Assembly: GCA_964475205.1 (NCBI GenBank)
Contig: CAYYVQ010000030.1
Location: 1-30,003, forward strand
Direction of reading: 5' to 3'
Origin: CAYSRM01 sp964475205
GTDB taxonomy: Bacteria > Verrucomicrobiota > Kiritimatiellia > UBA8416 > CAYSRM01
Length of the DNA stretch: 30,003 nucleotides
Each line of letters starts with the position of its first letter. Positions within the stretch are counted from its first letter, which is position 1. A program made the position numbers and the translations under genes. Under the pieces are notes generated by a model. That model searched no databases. It saw nothing but the letters and a program-made list of their open reading frames with translations, and was not told where the DNA came from. Shown here in pieces: positions 14,376 through 21,764 of this stretch.

Positions 14376-16598
14376 CTACATCAGCCCCACCGGATCCACG
14401 TCAACAACGCAGTTTACTTTGCCGGGCCAATTAAAACCATTCACGGCCTTCCTTAACGGAGCTGTAATGGAGGCCGTGGATCCTGCCCTGAGCATCAGTT
14501 GGTACCTGTACCTGCCCTTGGCTTTTGCCAGCGGAGCAGGCGTGGGGTCGGATATTATCACCCGAGCTGGAACCATCTTTTTCAGCCGCTCAGCCAGCGA
14601 ACTAATATAAAAACTTACCTGCTCCTCTACCGGACCCTTTACCGTAATACAGACAAGATGTGAAAAAGGAGGATAAGACAGCTCTTTGCGAAATTCCAGT
14701 TCCTGGTCGGCAAAGCCTTCAAAATCAAGGCGCCTGGCCGCCTGGACAGCAGGATGGTGCGGAGTGTATGTCTGCACAATTACTTCGCCGGTAACTTCGC
14801 CGCGTCCGGCTCTGCCTGCAACCTGAGCCAGGAGCTGAAAGGTCCTCTCGCCGGCCCTGAAATCCGCAACATGAAGACTCAAATCCGCGTAGATAACGCC
14901 AACCAGCGTAACATTGGGAAAGTGAAGCCCCTTGGCGATCATCTGGGTCCCCAGAAGTATGTTGATCCGACCGGCCCTGAAATCTCCAAGCACCCTGTCA
15001 TAAGTGTCTTTCCTTCTGGTAACGTCAGCATCGAGCCGCTCAATCTTTGCTGCGGGAAAACACTTGTTGATAATTCTTTCAACTCGCTGAGTGCCTATGC
15101 CCGCAAATTTAAACGCCGGATCAGCGCACCCAGGACACCGGTCGGGAAGCCGCCGCGCAGCGCCGCACACATGGCATCGAAGCATTTCATCTTTACGGTG
15201 ATATGTATATGCAACGCTGCAGTTTCCGCATTCGGCAACATAACCGCATTTGGGACAAATCATCGAGGTCGCGTAACCCCTCCGATTCAGAAAAAGAATA
15301 ACCTGTTCCCCCCTGTCCAGCCTGGCGTCTATTGAATTAAGGAGATCCCTGGAAAAAACATTGGGCCTCCCCTCACGCTGCGCTTCCATCCTCATGTCAA
15401 TCACACGCATCAAGGGCATTTGACGGTTGTCGACACGCCGGGTCAGCTTCGCAAGCGCGTATTTCCCCTTTCTGACATTCTGCCAGGATTCCATCGATGG
15501 GGTGGCCGACCCCAGCACAACAGGACAATTCTCCATCTTTCCACGGACAACCGCAACATCCCTTGCCCCATATCTTGGAGTCTCCTCCTGCTTGTAACTG
15601 GTCTCATGTTCTTCGTCTACAACAATCACGCCGACATTGCGCAACGGAGCAAAAACGGCTGAACGGGCTCCAATTACAATGTCGGCTTCTCCACTTTTGA
15701 TCCTGTGCCATTCGTCGTGCCTTTCCCCCCTGGAGAGATGGCTGTGCAATACCGCCACACGTTCTCCAAACCGGGAAGTGAATCGCTCAACAGTCTGAGG
15801 AGTCAGGGATATTTCCGGAACCAGCATGATAGCCCCTTTCCCGCGCTCCAGAAAATGCGCAATCGCCTGCAGATACACCTCAGTCTTGCCGCTTCCGGTC
15901 ACACCGTAAAGCAGGATAGCCTGAAATCCGCGTTCTTCAGCGCTGCCATTGCCTACAATGGCATCGAGCGCCTTCTTCTGTTCGGGCATAAGCGACAGGG
16001 GTCCGGTCCGAAGCATGCGGCGGTTGAAAAACGGATTCCTGCGAACCCGTTGCCTTTCCAGGTTTACAAGCCCCTTTTTCTGCAATGTCTTGATCGGCGA
16101 GACACTGATCCCCAGCGTTTGCCTGAGTTCTGAAACCGGCATAAAATCAGACTGCCGAAGCCGGTCAACCACGGCCCTGTGTTTTTCCGAAAGCCCCCTG
16201 GCATCATCATCAGTAAAACCGGGCTTCAGCGATACAACAAGCTGCTCCTTGAAAAATTCACCGCCGCGCACTGCGCCTGGCAATGACGAACGAATTACAC
16301 TGCCAAGCGGGGCACAGTAATAATCAGCCAGCCATCGCGCCAGATCAAGGGCAGCGTCGTTAAGGAACGGATCATCGCCTTCAATATCCGCTATTTCTTT
16401 CAATTTACGGACGCCAGAGGAGCCGCCAAAACCCACAATATACCCGGTCTTCAAAGAATGCCCGAACGGCACAACCACCCTGCTGCCAATCCGGCAGCGC
16501 GCTGAAAGGCTTTCAGGCACCAGGTAATCAAATTCCCGGTCCAATGAAATATCAACAACAACACTGGCTTTTTTTAACTTGGTCATGCTCCTGCCCAT
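14376..16598 (-). CDS. priA: Primosomal replication-restart helicase PriA
   Basis: A 740-residue 3'-5' helicase that reloads the replisome at stalled forks. An N-terminal fork-binding part (about 8-110) and a winged-helix region precede the helicase core: Walker A GVTGSGKT at about 232-239, DEEH at about 328-331, and GSATPSME at about 363-370. Eight cysteines between about 448 and 491, starting with CPKCGYVAECGNC, form the two zinc sites typical of PriA. The C-terminal helicase lobe contains LLGTQMIAKGLHFPNVTLVG and QVAGRAGRG. The ATG at 16598 lies 3 bases beyond a terminator T-tract with no ribosome site; an ATG at 16586 has AGGAG, but only one base away. Its promoter is therefore unclear. 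Confidence 0.94.
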   Translation of the reverse strand: MGRSMTKLKKASVVVDISLDREFDYLVPESLSARCRIGSRVVVPFGHSLKTGYIVGFGGSSGVRKLKEIADIEGDDPFLNDAALDLARWLADYYCAPLGSVIRSSLPGAVRGGEFFKEQLVVSLKPGFTDDDARGLSEKHRAVVDRLRQSDFMPVSELRQTLGISVSPIKTLQKKGLVNLERQRVRRNPFFNRRMLRTGPLSLMPEQKKALDAIVGNGSAEERGFQAILLYGVTGSGKTEVYLQAIAHFLERGKGAIMLVPEISLTPQTVERFTSRFGERVAVLHSHLSRGERHDEWHRIKSGEADIVIGARSAVFAPLRNVGVIVVDEEHETSYKQEETPRYGARDVAVVRGKMENCPVVLGSATPSMESWQNVRKGKYALAKLTRRVDNRQMPLMRVIDMRMEAQREGRPNVFSRDLLNSIDARLDRGEQVILFLNRRGYATSMICPKCGYVAECGNCSVAYTYHRKDEMLRCHVCGAARRLPDRCPGCADPAFKFAGIGTQRVERIINKCFPAAKIERLDADVTRRKDTYDRVLGDFRAGRINILLGTQMIAKGLHFPNVTLVGVIYADLSLHVADFRAGERTFQLLAQVAGRAGRGEVTGEVIVQTYTPHHPAVQAARRLDFEGFADQELEFRKELSYPPFSHLVCITVKGPVEEQVSFYISSLAERLKKMVPARVIISDPTPAPLAKAKGRYRYQLMLRAGSTASITAPLRKAVNGFNWPGKVNCVVDVDPVGLM

Positions 16599-16601
16599 AA
16601 T

Positions 16602-16634
16602 AAAAAAGCCGGAAGCATCACATGCTTCCGGCTT
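16602..16634 (-). terminator. Strong intrinsic terminator of the prepilin gene
   Basis: Read on the minus strand, a 13 bp perfect stem (16634-16622 with 16618-16606, core GCCGGAAGCAT) closes a 3-base GTG loop and is followed by TTTTTT (16607-16602). The outer A-T pairs of the stem overlap the T-tract. It lies 33 bases after the prepilin stop, so it should end that transcript. The priA ATG at 16598 is only 3 bases beyond the T-tract. Confidence 0.9.
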
Positions 16635-16667
16635 CTGTTCTTCAGTCCTTTGACTTGTATCGACAGC

Positions 16668-17267
16668 CTACCAGCCTACCACGCTATCCAGATCCGTGGG
16701 ATACCATGCATTTGTGTCCCAGTTATTTTCTGTTACCCAGACTGTGGAACCGTCAACATACAGGCAATTGCCGCCGCTGCCGGCATGATTCCCGCCAAAC
16801 CCGTTAGCGGTCACGTTGCTCTCGCCATTCTTATCACTCATCAGAAGGCTTCTGGAAGAAGCCGAAGCCGACATCGGGCGGGAGCTGCCTGAAGCGGTTT
16901 CAGTGTTGGTAAACATATTGTAACTGCAGTAGAACAAGCCATCACTATCATTTGTCATTCCCCAGGACTCTTTGACATCACGAAACGGGTCGCTCTTGCA
17001 CTTCAAAAGCTTTGTGCTTTCGTCCACATATTCTCCCATGTCCGTAATCTGAGTGGGATAATCCTCGTCGTGGTCCATGGCATACATCGCCAGAGCCTTG
17101 CCCATTTGCGACAGATTACTGGCACAATGCGCCTGGCGCGCCTTCTCCTGGGCTTTGCGAATCGCTGGAAATAACATACCGGCAAGAATGCCGATAATAG
17201 CAATAACGACCAGAAGCTCTATCAAAGTAAAAGACCGCAACCGAACATTCTTCAGAAACTTACTCAT
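16668..17267 (-). CDS. Type II secretion/type IV pilin-like prepilin
   Basis: A 199-residue protein with a class III signal: basic leader (MSKFLKNVRLRS) and then FTLIELLVVIAIIGILAGMLFPAI, with mature Glu+5 at E17. The residue before the predicted cleavage is Ser12 instead of the usual Gly, as I recall from prepilins of Lentisphaerota-type bacteria. Next comes an AQEKARQAHCASNLSQMGKALAMYAMDHDEDYP segment typical of the family of pseudopilin-like proteins with a C-terminal H-X9-DG motif. Here H161 and D172-G173 are separated by ten residues rather than nine. Four Cys are present (48, 90, 114, 168). It is a single-gene unit with its own promoter and terminator. Whether it builds a pilus, a secretion pseudopilus or a surface layer cannot be told from sequence. 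Confidence 0.88.
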   Translation of the reverse strand: MSKFLKNVRLRSFTLIELLVVIAIIGILAGMLFPAIRKAQEKARQAHCASNLSQMGKALAMYAMDHDEDYPTQITDMGEYVDESTKLLKCKSDPFRDVKESWGMTNDSDGLFYCSYNMFTNTETASGSSRPMSASASSRSLLMSDKNGESNVTANGFGGNHAGSGGNCLYVDGSTVWVTENNWDTNAWYPTDLDSVVGW

Positions 17268-17316
17268 ACGTGCTTTCCCCCTATTTCTTGAGACACCATA
17301 CTAACAGTGTGGTTCA

Positions 17317-17345
17317 TTTTTACTTTACGGCCCCGCAAAAGTCAA
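17317..17345 (-). promoter_or_regulatory. Predicted sigma70-type promoter of the prepilin gene
   Basis: On the minus strand TTGACT (17345-17340) is followed after 17 bases by TAAAAA (17322-17317). The start point would lie near 17310, giving a leader of about 40 bases. A purine-rich AGGGGGAAAG sequence lies just before the ATG at 17267. The location in the 108 bp gap after queA fits independent transcription of the prepilin. Confidence 0.55.
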
Positions 17346-17375
17346 GCTGTTTAATTAAAAAATCGGGGGCAATTT

Positions 17376-18422
17376 TTACTTTATAAGCATGCAGTCTCCA
17401 TAACTGTAAAAACGATAGCCGGATTCAATTGCCTGCCTGTAAGCGGCCAGCGCATGTTCCTTTCCGGCAAATGCGCAAACCAGCATCAGCAGCGTGGATT
17501 CAGGCAGATGAAAATTGGTGAGCATAGCATCGACAACCCTGAATTCATAACCGGGATATATAAACAGCCTGGTCCTGCCTGCCCCTGATGCAATATACCC
17601 GCTCTCATCGGCAACAGATTCCAGGGTCCTCACAGAAGTCGTTCCCACGGCGACCACGCGACGGCCCTCATCCTTCGCCAGGTTAACCGCCCTGGCGGTA
17701 TCTTCAGGCACTTCGTAGCGCTCAGCTTCCATGTCGTGCATCTCAACATTCTCGGTCCTTACCGGAACAAATGTGCCGGGACCAACATGCAGAGTAACCG
17801 GCGCAACTCTTGCCCCGAGAGTCTTGATCTCATCGAATATAGCTTCAGTTAAATGCAGCCCCGCCGTGGGCGCTGCTATAGCTCCGGGAGCGCGGGCATA
17901 AACAGTCTGATAACGCTCTGAATCAATGGACGCCAACATCCTGTCCTTAGCCGCCCTGCGAATGTAGGGCGGCAACGGCGGCTCGCCCTCGGAACGAAGC
18001 GCCGTTTCCACGTCTGCACCATCATCTGCCGAAACTTCTACTGTTCCGCCGGGCGCGACATCCTCCACAAGAAAAGTAAACCGTCCTTCGCCGGCCACAA
18101 TCCTGATTCCGCGGCGGGCCCGGCGAGAAGCCTTGTACATGGCTTTCCAGCGCTTCCCGCCGGCAGGTTCGATAAAAAGCAGCTCTACCCTTCCGCCGGT
18201 ATCGGACCGCCTGCCCCTGACGCGCGCAGGTATCACCCTGGTGTCATTAACAACAACAACGTCTCCCTCGCTCAAATGCCCCGCAATATCGCCTGCATGT
18301 TCATGCAGAACATTTCCGGAACCACGATCAAGAATCATCATCCGCGAATCTTCGCGACGTTCCAAAGGTTTCTGAGCTATAAGCTCAGATGGCAAGTGAT
18401 AATGAAAACTGTCAACCCTCAT
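17376..18422 (-). CDS. queA: S-adenosylmethionine:tRNA ribosyltransferase-isomerase QueA
   Basis: A 348-residue enzyme that transfers and isomerises the ribosyl part of SAM onto 7-aminomethyl-7-deazaguanine in tRNA, giving epoxyqueuosine. The N-terminus FHYHLPSELIAQKPLERREDSRMM is diagnostic, as are VVVNDTRVIPARVRG, GAIAAPTAGLHLTEAIFDEI, LHVGPGTFVPVR and MLTNFHLPESTLLMLVCAFAG. Length is normal. Its ATG overlaps the yjbQ stop by 4 bases (ATGA), so the two are translationally coupled. No tgt, queG or other queuosine gene is in the window. Downstream there is a run of C then T but no good hairpin. Confidence 0.96.
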   Translation of the reverse strand: MRVDSFHYHLPSELIAQKPLERREDSRMMILDRGSGNVLHEHAGDIAGHLSEGDVVVVNDTRVIPARVRGRRSDTGGRVELLFIEPAGGKRWKAMYKASRRARRGIRIVAGEGRFTFLVEDVAPGGTVEVSADDGADVETALRSEGEPPLPPYIRRAAKDRMLASIDSERYQTVYARAPGAIAAPTAGLHLTEAIFDEIKTLGARVAPVTLHVGPGTFVPVRTENVEMHDMEAERYEVPEDTARAVNLAKDEGRRVVAVGTTSVRTLESVADESGYIASGAGRTRLFIYPGYEFRVVDAMLTNFHLPESTLLMLVCAFAGKEHALAAYRQAIESGYRFYSYGDCMLIK

Positions 18423-18835
18423 TGGCCTATTACTTTAACCAGCACCCTCTTTTTTCTCTTACCGTCAAACTCACCATAAAAAATCCGTTCCCACGGCCCG
18501 AAATCAAGCTTGCCGCCGGTTACAGCCACAACAACCTCCCGGCCCATTATTGAACGCTTTAAATGAGCGTCGGCATTATCCTCAAACCCGTTGTGAGCAT
18601 ACTGCGAATGTGGTTTTTCTGGAGCAAGCCTTTCAAGCCATTTTTCAAAATCGGAATGAAGTCCACTTTCATCGTCGTTAATAAACACCGAAGATGTTAT
18701 GTGCATCGCATTGCACAATAAAAGACCTTCGGTAATGCCGCTCTTCTTTAAAGCTTCCTCGACCCGGGGGGTGATATTAATATACTCGCGCCTTCGCCGG
18801 GTTTGAAACCAGAGCTCTTCACGATACGTTTTCAT
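18419..18835 (-). CDS. yjbQ: YjbQ/UPF0047 family protein
   Basis: A 138-residue protein of the YjbQ (UPF0047) family, whose members were reported to have weak thiamine-phosphate synthase activity; their real role is unclear. Diagnostic segments are REYINITPRVEEAL, LLLCNAMHITSSVFINDDESGLHSDFEKWLERLAP, NADAHLKRSIMGREVVVAVTGGKLDFGPWERIFYGEFDG, with conserved His residues that may bind metal. I chose the ATG at 18835, which has GGAGAGG about 9 bases upstream and fits the usual length; an ATG at 18853 would add six residues. It overlaps queA by 4 bases and appears to lead a two-gene operon. No functional link between the two is obvious. Confidence 0.9.
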   Translation of the reverse strand: MKTYREELWFQTRRRREYINITPRVEEALKKSGITEGLLLCNAMHITSSVFINDDESGLHSDFEKWLERLAPEKPHSQYAHNGFEDNADAHLKRSIMGREVVVAVTGGKLDFGPWERIFYGEFDGKRKKRVLVKVIGQ

Positions 18836-18871
18836 CCTTTCCAACCTCTCCATAACTGTCGTTCCGTCATA

Positions 18872-18899
18872 ATTCTGTTCCCATTGAATTGCCAGTCAA
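18872..18899 (-). promoter_or_regulatory. Possible promoter of yjbQ-queA
   Basis: On the minus strand TTGACT (18899-18894) is followed after 16 bases by CAGAAT (18877-18872), a reasonable -10. The start point would fall near 18865, about 30 bases before the ATG at 18835. It sits in the gap after the ABC exporter gene and is bracketed by two copies of AATGGGAAC. Confidence 0.4.
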
Positions 18900-18926
18900 C
18901 TCACACAGCCATATATAGTTCCCATT
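18877..18926 (-). repeat. Direct repeat AATGGGAAC flanking the yjbQ -35
   Basis: AATGGGAAC occurs on the minus strand at 18926-18918 and again at 18885-18877, 41 bases apart or close to four helical turns. Each copy is followed by an A/T-rich WATWATG-like tail. The -35 hexamer lies between them. A paired operator is conceivable, but two 9-mers could also arise by chance. Confidence 0.35.
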
Positions 18927-18943
18927 ACTTTGCACAGAACTTT

Positions 18944-20737
18944 TTACAGTACCTTCCCGTTTTGGGCCGGCGCCGCCGGAGCCATTTCAAACTGTAAATC
19001 GTAAAGCCTCCGGTATACTCCCCCCAGAAATAACAGGTCGGAGTGTGTGCCCTCTTCCACAATCCTTCCCGATTCCATAACATAGATTCTGTGGCAGTGC
19101 ATTATGGTGCTGAGCCTGTGCGCTATTGCCAATACCGTGCGCCCCTCCATAAGATCATCAAGCGCAGCTTGTACAAGTCTCTCCGATTCCGTGTCCAGCG
19201 CGCTGGTGGCTTCGTCAAGAATCAGGATAGGCGGGTCATTAAGTATCGCCCTGGCGATCGCAAGCCGCTGACGCTGCCCGCCGGACAACCTGGTGCCCCT
19301 TTCTCCTATCACCGTCTCGTAGCCCTCAGGCAATTCTTTTACAAAATCATGCGCATAGGCTTGCCGGGCAGCCTCCTCAATCTTCTCCATGGACGCCCCC
19401 GGCTTGCCGTATCCAATATTATTTGCAACAGTGTCGTTAAAAAGGAAGGTCTCCTGGGTAACCAGGCCTGATAATCCCCTTAAAGAACTCAAAGTGACAT
19501 CCCTGATATCAGTCCCGTTGATCAGTATTCTGCCTGATGTAGGATCAAAAAAACGGGGAATAAGATTAACAAGCGTTGTTTTCCCGGAGCCGGAACAACC
19601 GACCAGGGCCACTCTCTGGCCGGAACGCACTGTTAAGTTGATGTCTCGCAACACAGGTGTGTCTTTGTAAGCAAAGTTGACCGCTTCGAGTTCCACGCTA
19701 TCAACCGGCGGAACAAGCTTTATCGCTCCGTGTTTTTCCCGCACAGCGTTTTCCGTGTCGAGAATCTCAAAAATTCTGTCTGCGGCAGCCGCGCTGTGGT
19801 CAATATTCAATCTCAGCTTGCTCAGCCTTTTTACCGGATCGTAAAGCATCACCAGCCCGGCCACAAAAGTCATAAACTCATTCCACTCAACCCTGACTGT
19901 ATAAGCATACCCAAGAGTAAGAGCCACGCCAACCGCGGAAATAAGCACAATAATCGGCTCTATTATCGCCTTGGAACGCACCACGCGCATCATCCTGTCG
20001 AAAAATGACCGGCACTGGTCGCCAAAACGATCAAGTTCACGCTTCTCCATCCTGAAAGCCTTGACTACCCTTACTCCCGATATACTCTCCTGCATTATCG
20101 AGACAATATCCGCCAGCCGCTCCTGGGCCTCCCTGGCCGACTTCCTGACCTTCCTGCCATATAGCAAAACCGGAGCCATGCATAAAGGCAACAGAACAAG
20201 ACCGATCACAGCCATTTCCCAACTCAGAAAAAGGAGAAATATCACTGTGCCGACAGCAATTACCGGCTGCCGGAACAAGTCTGTGGCAACTCGTGAAACC
20301 GCGCTTTCCAATAAGGTGCTGTCGTTTATCGTCCTGGAAATCATTTCACCGGTCTTGTTCTTGTCAAAATATGCCACAGAAAGATTCTGCAGATGAGAGA
20401 AGACCTTGATCCGAAGGTTCATGACCACCCTGTGCCCTACCCATCGAATAAAGTAATCGCTGAAATATTGCGCAAATCCCATAAGAAACGCCAACCCCAC
20501 AATCAGCGAGATAAACATGAAAACCTGCGGAATTCCCCCTGTCTCATAGTTGAAAACCTGCGGAAAAAGACGGTTTATCACAGGAAGAAAACCAACCATG
20601 GATGCGCCGCAGATAACGCCGCACAATCCGCCGGCTACCAGACGAGCCATATAAGGACGCGCATAAGAAAGTAAACGTAAATAGGAGGCCCAGTCCTCAG
20701 TAATCCGACGCCTCATTCTGCTCGATAGGAATTTCAT
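18944..20737 (-). CDS. MsbA-like ABC exporter (fused membrane and ATPase domains)
   Basis: A 597-residue half-transporter. Six membrane helices fill about residues 30-300, including a family-typical YFDKNKTGEMISRTINDS coupling segment near 123-140. The ATPase domain has Walker A GCSGSGKTT (about 380-388), signature LSGGQ (484-488), Walker B ILILDEA (504-510) and the H-loop His near 540. The architecture matches MsbA, the lipid A-core flippase, but the same fold exports lipids, peptides and drugs, so the substrate is uncertain. Its ATG overlaps the trxB stop by 4 bases. No lpxK or other lipid A gene adjoins it, so I give no gene symbol. Confidence 0.88.
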   Translation of the reverse strand: MKFLSSRMRRRITEDWASYLRLLSYARPYMARLVAGGLCGVICGASMVGFLPVINRLFPQVFNYETGGIPQVFMFISLIVGLAFLMGFAQYFSDYFIRWVGHRVVMNLRIKVFSHLQNLSVAYFDKNKTGEMISRTINDSTLLESAVSRVATDLFRQPVIAVGTVIFLLFLSWEMAVIGLVLLPLCMAPVLLYGRKVRKSAREAQERLADIVSIMQESISGVRVVKAFRMEKRELDRFGDQCRSFFDRMMRVVRSKAIIEPIIVLISAVGVALTLGYAYTVRVEWNEFMTFVAGLVMLYDPVKRLSKLRLNIDHSAAAADRIFEILDTENAVREKHGAIKLVPPVDSVELEAVNFAYKDTPVLRDINLTVRSGQRVALVGCSGSGKTTLVNLIPRFFDPTSGRILINGTDIRDVTLSSLRGLSGLVTQETFLFNDTVANNIGYGKPGASMEKIEEAARQAYAHDFVKELPEGYETVIGERGTRLSGGQRQRLAIARAILNDPPILILDEATSALDTESERLVQAALDDLMEGRTVLAIAHRLSTIMHCHRIYVMESGRIVEEGTHSDLLFLGGVYRRLYDLQFEMAPAAPAQNGKVL

Positions 20738-21651
20738 AATCTGGAAAGATACCGTTCAACTTCAAGGGCCGCCTGGCACCCCGAACCCGAAGCGGTGATT
20801 GCCTGTCGGTATTGATAATCCTGGACATCGCCGGCCGCATAAACGCCTTCGGCGCTGGTCCGCGTATTTTCAGTGACAATGTATCCGGCTTCCTCCATTG
20901 CAACCTGGCCCTTGAAGGCGGCAGTATTAGGCTCGTGGCCTATGGCAATAAAAAGTCCGGAAATGCCAAGATAACTCTCTTCGCCGGTCTTAACGTTCCG
21001 GATCTTAACACCGGTGACCTCGTTCTTACCGACGTCAAGGACTTCTTTAACAACACTGTTCCACAAGAAGTTAATCTTACTGTTAGCCTGCGCGCGGCTT
21101 GCCATTATCTTAGAGGCCCTGAGCTCGCCCCGCCTGTGAATCACTGTAACCTTAGAACAAAGTCGCGAAAGAAATAAAGCTTCCTCCATAGCCGTATCCC
21201 CGCCGCCTACAATGGCAACATCCGAATCCCTGTAAAAAGCGCCGTCACAGGTCGCACAGGTGGAAACGCCCCGGCCAATCAGCTTCTGTTCGGAAGGAAG
21301 GCCGAGATAACGAGGACTGGATCCGGTTGCCAGGATAACAGCGCGTGATTCTATTGCTTCGCCTCCTGATAAAAAGGTGCGCAAAGGCTGTCTGCCGTAT
21401 TCCGCGGACACAGCGTCGCCTGTTTTAAACCTGCACCCGAACCGGTCGGCCTGATTGCGAAACCGTTCCATCAGTTCTGCGCCTCCAATGCCCTCGGGAA
21501 ACCCTGGAAAGTTCTCAACTTCTGTAGTGGTAACGAGCTGCCCCCCTATGCTGGCGCCATGAACAACCAGGGGTTCGAGATTGGCCCGGGCGCAGTATAT
21601 TGCTGCGGTTAAACCTGCAGGTCCAGAACCTAAAATCAGAACATTTTCCAT
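20734..21651 (-). CDS. trxB: Thioredoxin-disulfide reductase TrxB
   Basis: A 305-residue low-molecular-weight thioredoxin reductase that passes electrons from NADPH through FAD to thioredoxin. The FAD-binding GSGPAGLTAAIYCARA is at about 8-23, the redox motif CATCDG is at about 132-137, NADPH-binding GGGDTAMEEA is at about 149-158, and the C-terminal FAD block TSAEGVYAAGDVQDYQYRQAITASGSG is intact. Length is normal. An AAGGAAAGAG ribosome site precedes the ATG. The gene overlaps the ABC exporter by 4 bases, so its translation is likely coupled to a membrane exporter, a pairing I do not know as standard. No thioredoxin gene is nearby. Confidence 0.95.
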   Translation of the reverse strand: MENVLILGSGPAGLTAAIYCARANLEPLVVHGASIGGQLVTTTEVENFPGFPEGIGGAELMERFRNQADRFGCRFKTGDAVSAEYGRQPLRTFLSGGEAIESRAVILATGSSPRYLGLPSEQKLIGRGVSTCATCDGAFYRDSDVAIVGGGDTAMEEALFLSRLCSKVTVIHRRGELRASKIMASRAQANSKINFLWNSVVKEVLDVGKNEVTGVKIRNVKTGEESYLGISGLFIAIGHEPNTAAFKGQVAMEEAGYIVTENTRTSAEGVYAAGDVQDYQYRQAITASGSGCQAALEVERYLSRL

Positions 21652-21764
21652 CGCTTCTCTTTCCTTTATACCGGATCAGCCGGTTAAATTCATAAAATTA
21701 AGGCATGCAACATGGTCGCTGCCGCCTTGAAGCCGGCCCGGCCGTTAAATGCGGGCGACACACA

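Noticed and set aside
17340..17375. Terminator after queA
   Set aside because: There is a C-run followed by T-rich sequence, but only a weak A/T stem; not enough for an intrinsic terminator.
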